Source of the DNA: an uncultured Pelagibacteraceae bacterium | GTDB taxonomy: Bacteria > Pseudomonadota > Alphaproteobacteria > Pelagibacterales > Pelagibacteraceae | Direction: 5' to 3' | DNA: 64,000 nt | Assembly: GCA_902622545.1 (NCBI GenBank) | Contig: CACNQD010000004.1 | Location: forward strand, 1-64,000 | Shown here: positions 55,402 to 63,966 of the stretch, one piece after another | How the letters are laid out: each line of letters opens with the position of its first letter | Position numbering within the stretch: the stretch's first letter is position 1 | Program-made: the position numbers and the translations under genes | Notes under the pieces: model-generated | What the model was told of the DNA's origin: nothing | Seen by the model: only the letters and a program-made list of their open reading frames with translations | Database searches by the model: none

Positions 55402-56829
55402 ATGAGTCAATTAGATGTAAAAATAGGCCCAAAAATCAAGTCTTTTAGGAGACAATTGGGACTTCAAGCTAACAAACTAGCTGAGCAACTAGGAATATCC
55501 CCAAGTTATTTAAATTTAATTGAAAGTGGCAAGAGAAAAATTGATGGTGATCTTCTTTTAAAGGTTTGTGAAGAACTTAAAATAGAGCTTTCAGACTTAA
55601 CAAATAAGTCAGATCTGAACTTAGTAAATGATATATCGGAATTATTGGATGATCAATTATTTGAGGATTTAGATATTCTTGGACCTGAAGTTAAAGATTT
55701 AGTGAATACAAATCCTAAGATAGCAAGAGCATTAATTAAATTAGGTGATAACTACAAACAAAAAGATAATGAAATTATCAATAAAGTTGAAACTCTATCT
55801 GGCAAAATAATAGACAGTCGTAAAACATCATTTCCAGGAGAAGTAATATCAGATTTTCTACAAGATAAACAAAATTATTTTCCAAAACTTGAAGAATTTG
55901 CAAATAAAATTTTTGAAAAAGTTCAAGTAAATAATAGAACTAGATATATTGCACTTTGTGATTTTTTAAATTCAGAATACTCAATTAATGTTAAAGATGT
56001 GATTCCAGAAGAAGATAAACCTTTCTCAAAAATATATAATAAAAGTAAAAAAGAACTTCTCTTAAGTGACTATAATTCTTTGGAGACTAAAAAATTACAC
56101 GCTGCAGCTCAAATAGCTCAAGAAGGTGCGGAAGAAGAAATTAACAGTTACTTATCTGAATTTAAATTTCCTTCCGATGAAGCAAAGAGATTAACAAAAA
56201 TAGCACTACTAAATTATTGTGGTGCCGCAATATTAATGCCTTATAAATTATTTCACTCTGAATGTAAAAAATTAAAATATGATTTAGAATTACTGCAAAA
56301 CACATTCGCAACCTCTTTCGAACAAGTTGCGCACAGAGTTACTTGCTTACAAGATCCAAAATTACCAGGAATACCTTTTCATATGTTACGAGTAGATATA
56401 GCAGGAAATATATCAAAAAGATTTTCTTTGTCTGGTATTGAAATACCTAGATATGGTGGAGCATGTCCAAGATGGAACGTCTATTCAGCTTTTACAAGAC
56501 CAGGAGTAATTCAAGCTGCTGTGAGCAAGATGACTAATGGTAAGAAATATGTTTGTATTGCTCGTACAGTTGAAAAAGGTGTTGGTAGATATGGTCAAAA
56601 GAAAAGTATGTTATCTATTGGCCTAGGTTGTGAGGCAAAATATGCAAAGGACTTTGTATATACGGAAAATTTAAATTTAAACGATAAAAAAACTGAAATA
56701 CCTATTGGCGTATCTTGTAGAACTTGTGATAGACTAGATTGTTCTCAAAGAGCATTTCCTCCTCTTCATAAAAAATTTGATGTAGATATCAACTCAAGGG
56801 GAGTTTCTGTTTACGTTACAGATAAATAA
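55402..56829 (+). CDS. ScfR/RamB-type XRE transcriptional regulator of acetate/short-chain fatty acid metabolism
   Basis: A 475-residue regulator. The XRE helix-turn-helix is residues 6-60 (LGLQANKLAEQLGISPSYLNLIESGKR). An IrrE/ImmA-like domain follows (HAAAQIAQEGAEEE..., without a HExxH zinc motif). The C-terminal DUF2083-type part carries the cysteines of GVSCRTCDRLDCSQRAFPPL. This architecture matches regulators of isocitrate lyase, methylcitrate and acetyl-CoA genes. It is divergent from aceA, with direct repeats in the shared region. Confidence 0.9.
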   Translation: MSQLDVKIGPKIKSFRRQLGLQANKLAEQLGISPSYLNLIESGKRKIDGDLLLKVCEELKIELSDLTNKSDLNLVNDISELLDDQLFEDLDILGPEVKDLVNTNPKIARALIKLGDNYKQKDNEIINKVETLSGKIIDSRKTSFPGEVISDFLQDKQNYFPKLEEFANKIFEKVQVNNRTRYIALCDFLNSEYSINVKDVIPEEDKPFSKIYNKSKKELLLSDYNSLETKKLHAAAQIAQEGAEEEINSYLSEFKFPSDEAKRLTKIALLNYCGAAILMPYKLFHSECKKLKYDLELLQNTFATSFEQVAHRVTCLQDPKLPGIPFHMLRVDIAGNISKRFSLSGIEIPRYGGACPRWNVYSAFTRPGVIQAAVSKMTNGKKYVCIARTVEKGVGRYGQKKSMLSIGLGCEAKYAKDFVYTENLNLNDKKTEIPIGVSCRTCDRLDCSQRAFPPLHKKFDVDINSRGVSVYVTDK

Positions 56830-56830
56830 T

Positions 56831-57886
56831 TTAAAAACAAACCAAATGATCAATATAAACTGGTTTTTTTATACCAAATTTTTCATCTATATCGTGTTGA
56901 TGAATATGGTGAGAGTGAACGAAAACAGGTAATAAATTCCCTTTTTCTGTTCTAAGAGTATAAATAAAATTAGTTCCTCTAAATTTTCTGTCTACCACAT
57001 CAAATTTTAAGTTACTTTTGTCGTCATGAATAAGATCTTCGGGTTGTAATAATAATTTAACATTAGAACCAATTTCAGCAGGTTTAACAAATTTACCTTC
57101 AATAGTACCTAAATCATCATTTTCTAATGTGTTTTTTCCAGTTACTTTGGCTGGTATTAAAATTCCCCTGTTTAGAAAGTTAACCACACTTACAGAATTT
57201 GGGTAATGATAGACTTTATAGGGATCATCAAATTGTTTTAATTTTTCATCTAAAATTACTCCACATTTATTACCTAAATAAAAAGCTTCATAGGAATCGT
57301 GAGTTACTACAATTGTAGGTATCTTTAAATTTTTTAAGATTTTTTTTAGCTGTATTTGTATTTCTTCCTTTAAGCTTTGATCAACGTTTGAAAGTGGTTC
57401 ATCTAAAAGTAATAAGTCTGGTTCAAATACTAGTGATCTTGCAAGAGAAACACGTTGAGCTTCACCAGCACTTATTTGATGAGGAAATTTTTTTAAGACA
57501 TTATTTAAATTTAACAATTTAATTATAAAATCTGGGATGATTTTTTTTGTTTTATTTCGATTTCTATTTACAGCTATTTTGATGTTTTTTTCTACAGTGT
57601 AGTGAGGGAATAAACAATTATCCTGAAAAGCTAATGATATATTTCTTTTTTCTGGTTCGACATGATTGTCTTTTGAAGATATTAACTGTCCTTTTAAAAA
57701 AATTTCACCTTTATTAATTTTTTCAAGCCCTGCTATAGATCTTAAAATTGTAGTTTTACCTATACCAGAAGGTCCTAACAAACAAATTATATCTCCCTCA
57801 TTTTCGATGGAAAAAGAGACGTTTTTTACTTTTTCAATTCCATCTACTGAAAAATTTACGTTTTTTATTTCGAGAATATTTCTCAT
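56831..57886 (-). CDS. fbpC: Ferric iron ABC transporter ATP-binding protein
   Basis: A 351-residue ABC ATPase. Walker A is GPSGIGKTTILR (residues ~36-47), the signature is ISAGEAQRVSLARSL (a variant of LSGGQ), and Walker B is LLLLDEPLSNVD. A switch His is in VVTHDS. A C-terminal TOBE-like regulatory domain follows. It overlaps by a nucleotide or none with the permease gene and ends the fbp unit. Confidence 0.93.
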   Translation of the reverse strand: MRNILEIKNVNFSVDGIEKVKNVSFSIENEGDIICLLGPSGIGKTTILRSIAGLEKINKGEIFLKGQLISSKDNHVEPEKRNISLAFQDNCLFPHYTVEKNIKIAVNRNRNKTKKIIPDFIIKLLNLNNVLKKFPHQISAGEAQRVSLARSLVFEPDLLLLDEPLSNVDQSLKEEIQIQLKKILKNLKIPTIVVTHDSYEAFYLGNKCGVILDEKLKQFDDPYKVYHYPNSVSVVNFLNRGILIPAKVTGKNTLENDDLGTIEGKFVKPAEIGSNVKLLLQPEDLIHDDKSNLKFDVVDRKFRGTNFIYTLRTEKGNLLPVFVHSHHIHQHDIDEKFGIKKPVYIDHLVCF

Positions 57887-59500
57887 TTAATCTCGCAATA
57901 TAAACTTAGATGTTAATAAAATAAATACACTAGCAATTAAGATTAAAATTAAGGATGGTGCTGCAGCTGCCTCTAATAAATCCTCAGATGCGTATATATA
58001 CGCAGTAGTTGCGAATGTCTCAAAATTAAATGGCCTCAAAATTAAAGTAATTGGAAGTTCTCTAATTATTTCCAAAGATATTAAAATTGCCACAAATAAA
58101 ACTGAATTCCTTAAATAAGGTATATGTATATTAACAAATGTTTTAATTTTTGAATAACCTAGTAAATATGCACTTTCATCAACAGAAAGATTTATTTTTT
58201 CGTACCCTGACTTTATACCGTTACACGCTAATGAGTAAAATCTAATAAAATAAACTATAACAAGTCCTAGTATTGAACCAAAGAATACTTTTTTGATAGA
58301 TTCAAATCCAAATAATTTTACAAAATTATTATCAAACCATGCAATAAAAGTAATAAATGCAATTGCTAAGATTACACCAGGTATTGCATATCCAGATATT
58401 GATAGAGTATTCATCATATTTAATGGTTTACTTTTTGAAACTCTCATTCCGTAATTAGATATAAATGAAAAAATAATAAGTGCTAAACTTGATAAAAAGA
58501 CTAAATATAAAGTATTGTAAATTAGACTTAATACTTTTAAATCAAAAAGATTATCAGAATAAATAATTGTCCAATACAACATTTGGCTAGATGGAAATAT
58601 GAAACTTAAAAAGAATATTACAAAGCAAAATAGAAATGCCAAAAAACTTTTTCCTCTATCTAATTTATATTTCTCTCTTTGTTTAAATCTACTCGATGAG
58701 TTTGAATGATATTTTGCTTGTTTTCTTGATAAATTTTCTAAGATGAATAAAGCAAAAATAAATAACAACAAAAAGAATGAAAGTCTATTTGCAAATGCAA
58801 GGTCATCAAATGTTATCCATGAATTATATATTCCAGTTGTTAGAGTATTTATTGAAAAGAAGTCTACAGCACCGAATTCTGCTAAAGTTTCCATTGCTAC
58901 CAATGACAATCCAGCAATTATTGCGGGTCTAGCGGATGGTAAAATAACCTTTAAAAAAGTCTTTATTTTAGAAAATCCCAAATTTTTACTAAGGTCTATT
59001 AAATTTTGAGATTGATATAAAAAGGAAGCTCTAGCTAAAATATAGACATAGGCAAACAAAGAAAAAGATAATGATAGTATCGCTCCAAACATTCCACTAA
59101 ATTTCGGTATATATTTATTGTATTCTCCCTCACCAAATAGATTTTTAAGAATTGTAAAAGCGGTACCGTAATTATCAAAAAAAGCAAAAATAGAGTATGC
59201 ATAAATATATGGAGGGACAGCAAAAGATAATATTAATGCCCATTTAAAAAAATTACTTCCTGGAAAATCATAAAAAGAAACGAGATAAGCTGTGCCTGTT
59301 CCAAAGATAAATGTTAAAATCAAAACTCCAAATAATAAAATTGCAGAATTATATATGTATTCTAGTAAAAAAGTTTCCTTTAAAATTTTGTAATATTCTG
59401 TTGTCTCCTCAAAAAAACTAAAAGAAACAGTTGCTATAGGAATTAAAACTACAAAAGAGATGAAGAAAGAGCTTAAATACCAAATATTTATTTTTTTCAT
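57887..59500 (-). CDS. fbpB: Ferric iron ABC transporter permease
   Basis: A 537-residue fused permease with two copies of the transmembrane unit, about 12 helices. EAA-type loops are visible in each half: NLGFSKIKTFLKVILPSARPAIIAG and YLLGYSKIKTFVNIHIPYLRNSVL. Double-length permeases are typical of the FbpB/SfuB family. It lies between the 56-codon ORF and fbpC, with a hairpin upstream. Confidence 0.94.
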   Translation of the reverse strand: MKKINIWYLSSFFISFVVLIPIATVSFSFFEETTEYYKILKETFLLEYIYNSAILLFGVLILTFIFGTGTAYLVSFYDFPGSNFFKWALILSFAVPPYIYAYSIFAFFDNYGTAFTILKNLFGEGEYNKYIPKFSGMFGAILSLSFSLFAYVYILARASFLYQSQNLIDLSKNLGFSKIKTFLKVILPSARPAIIAGLSLVAMETLAEFGAVDFFSINTLTTGIYNSWITFDDLAFANRLSFFLLLFIFALFILENLSRKQAKYHSNSSSRFKQREKYKLDRGKSFLAFLFCFVIFFLSFIFPSSQMLYWTIIYSDNLFDLKVLSLIYNTLYLVFLSSLALIIFSFISNYGMRVSKSKPLNMMNTLSISGYAIPGVILAIAFITFIAWFDNNFVKLFGFESIKKVFFGSILGLVIVYFIRFYSLACNGIKSGYEKINLSVDESAYLLGYSKIKTFVNIHIPYLRNSVLFVAILISLEIIRELPITLILRPFNFETFATTAYIYASEDLLEAAAAPSLILILIASVFILLTSKFILRD

Positions 59501-59531
59501 ATTATAATCCGCCTTATAATCATGAAATTAA

Positions 59532-59565
59532 ATATGCCCATGGAGGAGATCGTCCACGGGCATAT
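59532..59565 (-). terminator. Hairpin between the fbpA unit and fbpB
   Basis: A 13-bp stem with one A-C mismatch (ATATGCCCATGGA/TCCACGGGCATAT) and an 8-nt loop, followed on the minus strand by TTTAATTTC. It sits between the 56-codon ORF and fbpB. It could be an attenuator or a 3' stability element that raises binding-protein mRNA above permease mRNA. Confidence 0.6.
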
Positions 59566-59579
59566 AATCAAGAAATTAT

Positions 59580-59750
59580 CTAAAAATCAAAAACCTTTAG
59601 GATTTGCGGAACCTCCTTATCTTTAATATCAGATAAATTTCTTTTATTTATTCTGTCATTGATTTTTTTACACTCTGAAAGACACGGTGAGCATCCTTTA
59701 GAAGATTTATTATAATCTATTTCAGAAATAAATTCTTTTTTATCTTTCAT
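59580..59750 (-). CDS. 56-aa Cys-containing protein inside the ferric iron operon
   Basis: Not in the track. It reads from ATG at 59750 (1 nt after the fbpA stop) to TAG at 59580, starting MKDKKEFISEIDYNKSSKGC. The three cysteines lie as C-SP-C-LSE-C, the remainder is charged, and there is no signal or helix, so a cytoplasmic metal- or cluster-binding peptide is possible. The tight junction with fbpA implies co-translation. I do not recognise a family. Confidence 0.6.
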   Translation of the reverse strand: MKDKKEFISEIDYNKSSKGCSPCLSECKKINDRINKRNLSDIKDKEVPQILKVFDF

Positions 59751-59751
59751 G

Positions 59752-60777
59752 TTATTTCCAACCAGCTGCTGTCATTACTTCTAATGCATCAGCTTGTTTA
59801 GCACCGTAGCTTGAAACTTTAGTTTTTAGATCTTGTTTAAAATCTAATCCTATATTGTTTACAACTAGTGGACTTGGAGAAACACCATCGATCATTGGAA
59901 ACTCAAAAGTATTATTTGTAAAATGCTCTTGAGCTTCTGGAGTTAATAAAAACTCTACAAGTTTAATCGCATTTGCTTTATTAGGTGCGCCTTTTACTAA
60001 AGCAGCACAACTAATATTCATATGTGTTCCTCTATCATTTTGGTTAGGAAAGAAAGCTTTTACTTTTTTTGCAGCAGCTTGTTGCTCTGCTCCTTTGTTT
60101 CCTGATAACATTAATGCTAAATAATATGTATTAGCAACAGCAATATCTGCTTCCCCAGCAGCAACTGCCATAATTTGAGCTCGGTCATTTCCTGTTGGTG
60201 TCCTAGCCATGTTTGCAACAACACCTTTTGCCCAATCAGCTGTAGCTTTTTTACCATTATTTTTTACTAATGATGCTACAAGTGATTTATTATAAATGTT
60301 ACTTGATGCTCTAATTACTAATCTACCCTTCCATTTTGGATCAGCTAAACTTTCGTAAGTTAAACCTGACAACTCCGCACCTGATACCCTATCTGGGGCG
60401 TAGTAAACAATTCTTGCTCTTTTAGCAATTCCTGTCCAATGGTTCGTTCTAAAGTTTGACGGAACAGCTGCTTTTATCGCAGGTGAAATTAAACCACCTT
60501 GCGTCATTCCTTTTGCTTTGAATGCTCCACATCTACCAGCGTCAGCTGTGATGTAAAGATCAGCGGAAGAATCTGCTCCCTCTTTGATCATTCTTTTTTC
60601 AAGAGCTCCTGCTTTTCCATTTATTAAATTAACTTTAATTCCAGTTTTATTTGTGAACTTGCTATAAAGTTCTGCATCTGCTTTGTAATGTCTCGCATTA
60701 AAGATATTAACTTCAGCAGCTATCGTTAAACTAGAAATGAAAGTTAAAAGTATTGTATATATACTAAGTTTCTTCAT
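59752..60777 (-). CDS. fbpA: Periplasmic ferric iron-binding protein
   Basis: A 341-residue ferric-binding protein of the FbpA/SfuA/AfuA group (similar proteins are called SfuC in some SAR11 annotations). The signal peptide is MKKLSIYTILLTFISSLTIA. The mature start EVNIFNARHYKADAELYSKF is characteristic, and the iron-binding tandem tyrosines are in ANTYYLALML. The ATG at 60777 is used because the track start at 60852 adds a non-signal N terminus that runs into the Fur-like boxes. It leads the operon fbpA-ORF56-fbpB-fbpC. Confidence 0.94.
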   Translation of the reverse strand: MKKLSIYTILLTFISSLTIAAEVNIFNARHYKADAELYSKFTNKTGIKVNLINGKAGALEKRMIKEGADSSADLYITADAGRCGAFKAKGMTQGGLISPAIKAAVPSNFRTNHWTGIAKRARIVYYAPDRVSGAELSGLTYESLADPKWKGRLVIRASSNIYNKSLVASLVKNNGKKATADWAKGVVANMARTPTGNDRAQIMAVAAGEADIAVANTYYLALMLSGNKGAEQQAAAKKVKAFFPNQNDRGTHMNISCAALVKGAPNKANAIKLVEFLLTPEAQEHFTNNTFEFPMIDGVSPSPLVVNNIGLDFKQDLKTKVSSYGAKQADALEVMTAAGWK

Positions 60778-60807
60778 TATTTTATTAATTAACCTCACTC
60801 CGCACTG

Positions 60808-60867
60808 TTGATAATGAGAATTAATCTCATTGAAAATGATAATTAATCTCACTGATAATGATTATCA
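60808..60867. promoter_or_regulatory. Three phased Fur-like boxes upstream of fbpA
   Basis: Three related copies start at 60813, 60835 and 60857, exactly 22 bp apart. They are AATGAGAATTAATCTCATT (an inverted repeat), AATGATAATTAATCTCACT and AATGATTATCAATC. The last is part of TGATAATGATTATCA (60853-60867), a perfect 7-1-7 Fur site. The array is 31-90 nt upstream of fbpA, where a repressor would block transcription. Fur, or an alphaproteobacterial Fur-family relative, is the likely ligand. Confidence 0.8.
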
Positions 60868-60900
60868 ATCGCATATATTGACGCAGGGGTCAAGAGATAT

Positions 60901-61791
60901 TTAAAATTCCCACTCTGAAATTTTGCTGTATAAAAAGTTCCTGAAAGCTTGAACTCTGGCCACATTTTTCATTGATTGAGGGTAAACAAAATGGGCTTCT
61001 GTTATTGGGCCTTCAATATTTGGTAATACTTTAACAATATTTGGCTGATTTACAGTAATATAATCAGGTAAAGCAGCTAATCCAACTCCACTTTGAACAG
61101 CTAACAATAAGCCATAAACACTATTAACTTTCATTACAGTTTTCCTTTTTTTGTTATCTTTAGTGCCTAATTTTAAAGCCCAATCAGGATTGTAAACTGG
61201 TGAAGGAGCGCCTCTTCCAAATGATATAAAATAGTGTTTATTTAAGTCACTTGTGCTTTTGGGAAAACCATGTTTTTCCAAATATTTTGGAGAACCATAA
61301 ATATGGTAATTTATATCTATCAACTTTTTTTGAATGTAATTCAATTGTTTAGGTCTTCTCATAAAAATACCAATATCAGCTTGTCTTGTGCTTAAATCTA
61401 GCTCTTTATCATCAAAAATAAGCTCTACTTCTATATCTGGATTTAGTTGCATGAATTCTTGAATTCTTGGGGTTAACCATGTTGTTCCAAAACTTACAAC
61501 GGTGGTGACAGTTAATTTACCGCTTGGTTTATTTTTTTGATCTCCAAGTGAAGTTTCGACCTCTTTAAGCTTACTAATTACCTCATGGGCAGTCTTAAAT
61601 ACGTATTCTCCATTTTCAGTTAAAGTAAGGCCTCTTGCGTGTCTTTCGAAAAGTTTAACTTTAAGATCTTCTTCTAAAGCTTGAATTTGTCTACTTATTG
61701 CTGATTGACTAAGATTTAGATTAACTGTTGCGCTTGTAAAACTACCAGCTTCTGCAACTGCGTGAAATATTTTTAGCTTGTCCCAATCCAT
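60901..61791 (-). CDS. LysR family transcriptional regulator
   Basis: A 296-residue LTTR. The winged HTH at the N terminus is FHAVAEAGSFTSATVNLNLSQSAISRQIQALEEDLKVKLFERH. The remaining substrate-binding domain has the GKLTVTTVVSFGTTWLTPRIQEF start. It overlaps the acuI stop (TAATG), so it is co-transcribed with acuI. It may regulate acuI or the adjacent iron operon; the ligand is unknown. Confidence 0.92.
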   Translation of the reverse strand: MDWDKLKIFHAVAEAGSFTSATVNLNLSQSAISRQIQALEEDLKVKLFERHARGLTLTENGEYVFKTAHEVISKLKEVETSLGDQKNKPSGKLTVTTVVSFGTTWLTPRIQEFMQLNPDIEVELIFDDKELDLSTRQADIGIFMRRPKQLNYIQKKLIDINYHIYGSPKYLEKHGFPKSTSDLNKHYFISFGRGAPSPVYNPDWALKLGTKDNKKRKTVMKVNSVYGLLLAVQSGVGLAALPDYITVNQPNIVKVLPNIEGPITEAHFVYPQSMKNVARVQAFRNFLYSKISEWEF

Positions 61792-62792
61792 TATTTATTA
61801 ACATTAATAATGTATCTTCCAGAAGTTTTGCCTTCAAGCATTTTTGAATATTCAACTAAAAGTTGTTCGAGACTTATTTCTTTAATGGACTTGTCAAGTA
61901 AATCAAAATCTACAAGTTTTGAAACTTCATCCCAAAGGAATTCTCTTCTCTTTATAGATACACTTACAGAGTCGATACCCCAAAGTTTTACACCTCTTAT
62001 GATAAAAGGCATTACAGTAGTATTTAATTTTATACTTGATGCATTTCCACACGCAGCAACTATTCCATTTGGCTTAACATGGGATAGAATGTTAGCTAAA
62101 ATATTTCCACCAACTGTATCAACTGCACCATCGTACAATCCTTTATCCAATGGTCTTGCCTCTTTGTCTAAGTCACCTGATTTTATTACATTTTTTGCAC
62201 CTAGTGATTTAAGATATTCTTCATTTGGTTTAGTTGTTGCGGCTGTTACATTGCAACCCATTTTACTAAGTATCATGACAGCAATACTACCAACTCCACC
62301 AGAGGCTCCTGTAACAATTAAATCGTTAACTTTTTCCCCAAGTAGCAAAACTTCTCTAGTTTGTTTAGTCGTAAAAGCGCATTGGATTGCTGTCATGCCG
62401 GCAGTACCTAACATCATCGCTTGTCTCGATGTAATCCCTTTAGGTTTTTTTACCAAAAAATTTGAATTTACTTTTGCAAATTGAGAATATCCACCAAAAT
62501 AGATTTCACCAACTCTCCAACCAGTTTGGATTATTTCGTCACCTTCTTTAAACTTCTCACTTTTACTTTCAACTACCGTGCCTGAAAAATCTATACCTGG
62601 AATATGTGGAAATTCTTTAACTAATCTTGCACCATTTTTTAAAATTAAAGCATCCTTAAAATTTAAAGTGGAATAGTCAACTTTAACTAAAACATCACCG
62701 TGTTTTAAAAATGACTTTTGTATAGTCTTAATCTCTCTTGAAAAATTTTCACCTTCTTGATTTACAATTAACGCTTTAAAATTATCAGACAT
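61791..62792 (-). CDS. acuI: Acrylyl-CoA reductase-type oxidoreductase (YhdH/AcuI)
   Basis: A 333-residue zinc-free MDR enzyme. The N-terminal TLNFKDALILKNGARLV and HIPGIDFSGTVVES, the AMMLGTAGMTAIQC helix, and the NADPH motif VTGASGGVGSIAV place it in the YhdH/AcuI family. AcuI reduces acryloyl-CoA to propionyl-CoA and detoxifies acrylate from DMSP breakdown, relevant to a marine bacterium. The substrate is inferred from the family; no other DMSP gene is in the window. Confidence 0.87.
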   Translation of the reverse strand: MSDNFKALIVNQEGENFSREIKTIQKSFLKHGDVLVKVDYSTLNFKDALILKNGARLVKEFPHIPGIDFSGTVVESKSEKFKEGDEIIQTGWRVGEIYFGGYSQFAKVNSNFLVKKPKGITSRQAMMLGTAGMTAIQCAFTTKQTREVLLLGEKVNDLIVTGASGGVGSIAVMILSKMGCNVTAATTKPNEEYLKSLGAKNVIKSGDLDKEARPLDKGLYDGAVDTVGGNILANILSHVKPNGIVAACGNASSIKLNTTVMPFIIRGVKLWGIDSVSVSIKRREFLWDEVSKLVDFDLLDKSIKEISLEQLLVEYSKMLEGKTSGRYIINVNK

Positions 62793-62809
62793 TACTTTTT
62801 TTTAATTTA

Positions 62810-63424
62810 TTAGATTTTGCTACTAATAAATCTTAGATATCTATTTTGACAAGCTAGGTCGTCTTTAAATTTACCTAAATAATAATTAGTTATAGTTGTG
62901 GCTTGTTCTTTTTTAATTCCTCTAGTTGTCATACATTGATGTGTTGCATTTATTGTAACTGCTACTCCTTTAGCTTGTAAAGAGTCCATCAAAGTTGTTG
63001 CTATTTGTTTTGTTAATCTTTCCTGAGTTTGCATTCTTCTTGAAAAAACTTCTACAACCCTTGCAAGTTTACTTAAACCTACAACTCTTTCATTTGGCAT
63101 GTAAGCTACATGTGCAATTCCTAAAATCGGTGCCATGTGATGTTCGCAATGACTCTGAACTGATATATTTTTTTGTATTACCATATCATTATATCCCTCT
63201 ACATCACCAAAAGTTTTGCTTAGTATTTTATTAGGGTCTTCCTGGTAGCCTTTAAAATATTCTCTATATGCTTTTAAAACTCTCTTAGGAGTTTCTAATA
63301 ATCCTTCTCTGCTTGGATCTTCACCTATCCATTTTAATATTTTTATATAAGCCTCTTCAGCTTCTTTATCTGATACTTCGCTATTATTGGTTGGCTTATT
63401 TTGCTCTTTAACTAATTTCATCAC
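62810..63424 (-). CDS. folE: GTP cyclohydrolase I
   Basis: A 204-residue type IA enzyme that makes dihydroneopterin triphosphate for folate and related pterins. Motifs: EGLLETPKRVLKAYREYF, the zinc-binding CEHHMAPILG, RVVGLSKLARVVEVFSRR, QERLTKQIA and THQCMTTRGI with the second zinc cysteine. The first residues (KEQNKPTNNSEV) are variable. It is divergent from hisI, with about 74 nt between starts. Confidence 0.95.
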   Translation of the reverse strand: MMKLVKEQNKPTNNSEVSDKEAEEAYIKILKWIGEDPSREGLLETPKRVLKAYREYFKGYQEDPNKILSKTFGDVEGYNDMVIQKNISVQSHCEHHMAPILGIAHVAYMPNERVVGLSKLARVVEVFSRRMQTQERLTKQIATTLMDSLQAKGVAVTINATHQCMTTRGIKKEQATTITNYYLGKFKDDLACQNRYLRFISSKI

Positions 63425-63498
63425 AATAGTTATATATATAATTTAACCTTTTTAAAATATTTATTATAATCTTTTATGTGTTAAATACTTCTAAAAAT

Positions 63499-63966
63499 AT
63501 GTTTAAAAAAAGAGAAAATGTCACAGATATTGAGGAAGGAAATTTATTATCCCCTAAATTTGATAATGATGGATTAATACCAGTTATCACTACGTGTTCA
63601 AAGACAAAAGAAATATTAATGCATGGTTATATGAATGTAGAAGCTTTAAAAAAAACAATTGAATCTAAAGAAGCTCATTACTGGAGTAGATCAAGAAATC
63701 AAATATGGCGTAAGGGAAACACAAGTGGTTTTGTGCAAAAAGTTATTGAAATAAGAATTGACGATGATCAAGATGCTGTATGGTTAACTGTAGATATTGG
63801 TTCAGGTTCAAGTTGCCATGTTGGATATAAATCTTGTTTTTATAGATCCATTCCTCTAGGAAAAATTGACAATGCTAGAGAGATTAAAATGAAATTTGAA
63901 GAAAAAGAAAAGAAATTTGATCCTGAAGTTGTTTATAAAGATCAACCAAATCCAACTAAAATATAA
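63499..63966 (+). CDS. hisI: Phosphoribosyl-AMP cyclohydrolase
   Basis: Third step of histidine synthesis. The protein is 155 residues with the start used here; the track start is a GTG. The core is LIPVITTCSKTKEILMHGYMN, YWSRSRNQIWRKGNTSG, IDDDQDAVWLTVD, and SSCHVGYKSCFYR with two zinc cysteines. The usual DCD, whose cysteine is the third zinc ligand, reads DDD here. Such sequences are common among alphaproteobacteria as I recall, so I keep the call. The C-terminal tail is Lys/Glu-rich. Confidence 0.9.
   Translation: MFKKRENVTDIEEGNLLSPKFDNDGLIPVITTCSKTKEILMHGYMNVEALKKTIESKEAHYWSRSRNQIWRKGNTSGFVQKVIEIRIDDDQDAVWLTVDIGSGSSCHVGYKSCFYRSIPLGKIDNAREIKMKFEEKEKKFDPEVVYKDQPNPTKI

Noticed and set aside
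61810-62484. 224-aa plus-strand ORF opposite acuI
   Set aside because: Shadow frame of acuI. No recognisable motif, while the minus strand shows the cofactor motif and family sequence.
63499-63966. Loss of a zinc cysteine in HisI (DDD instead of DCD) as a sign of inactivity
   Set aside because: The other metal and zinc residues are intact, and I recall similar DDDQD sequences from many alphaproteobacterial HisI proteins, so it is not treated as a broken gene.
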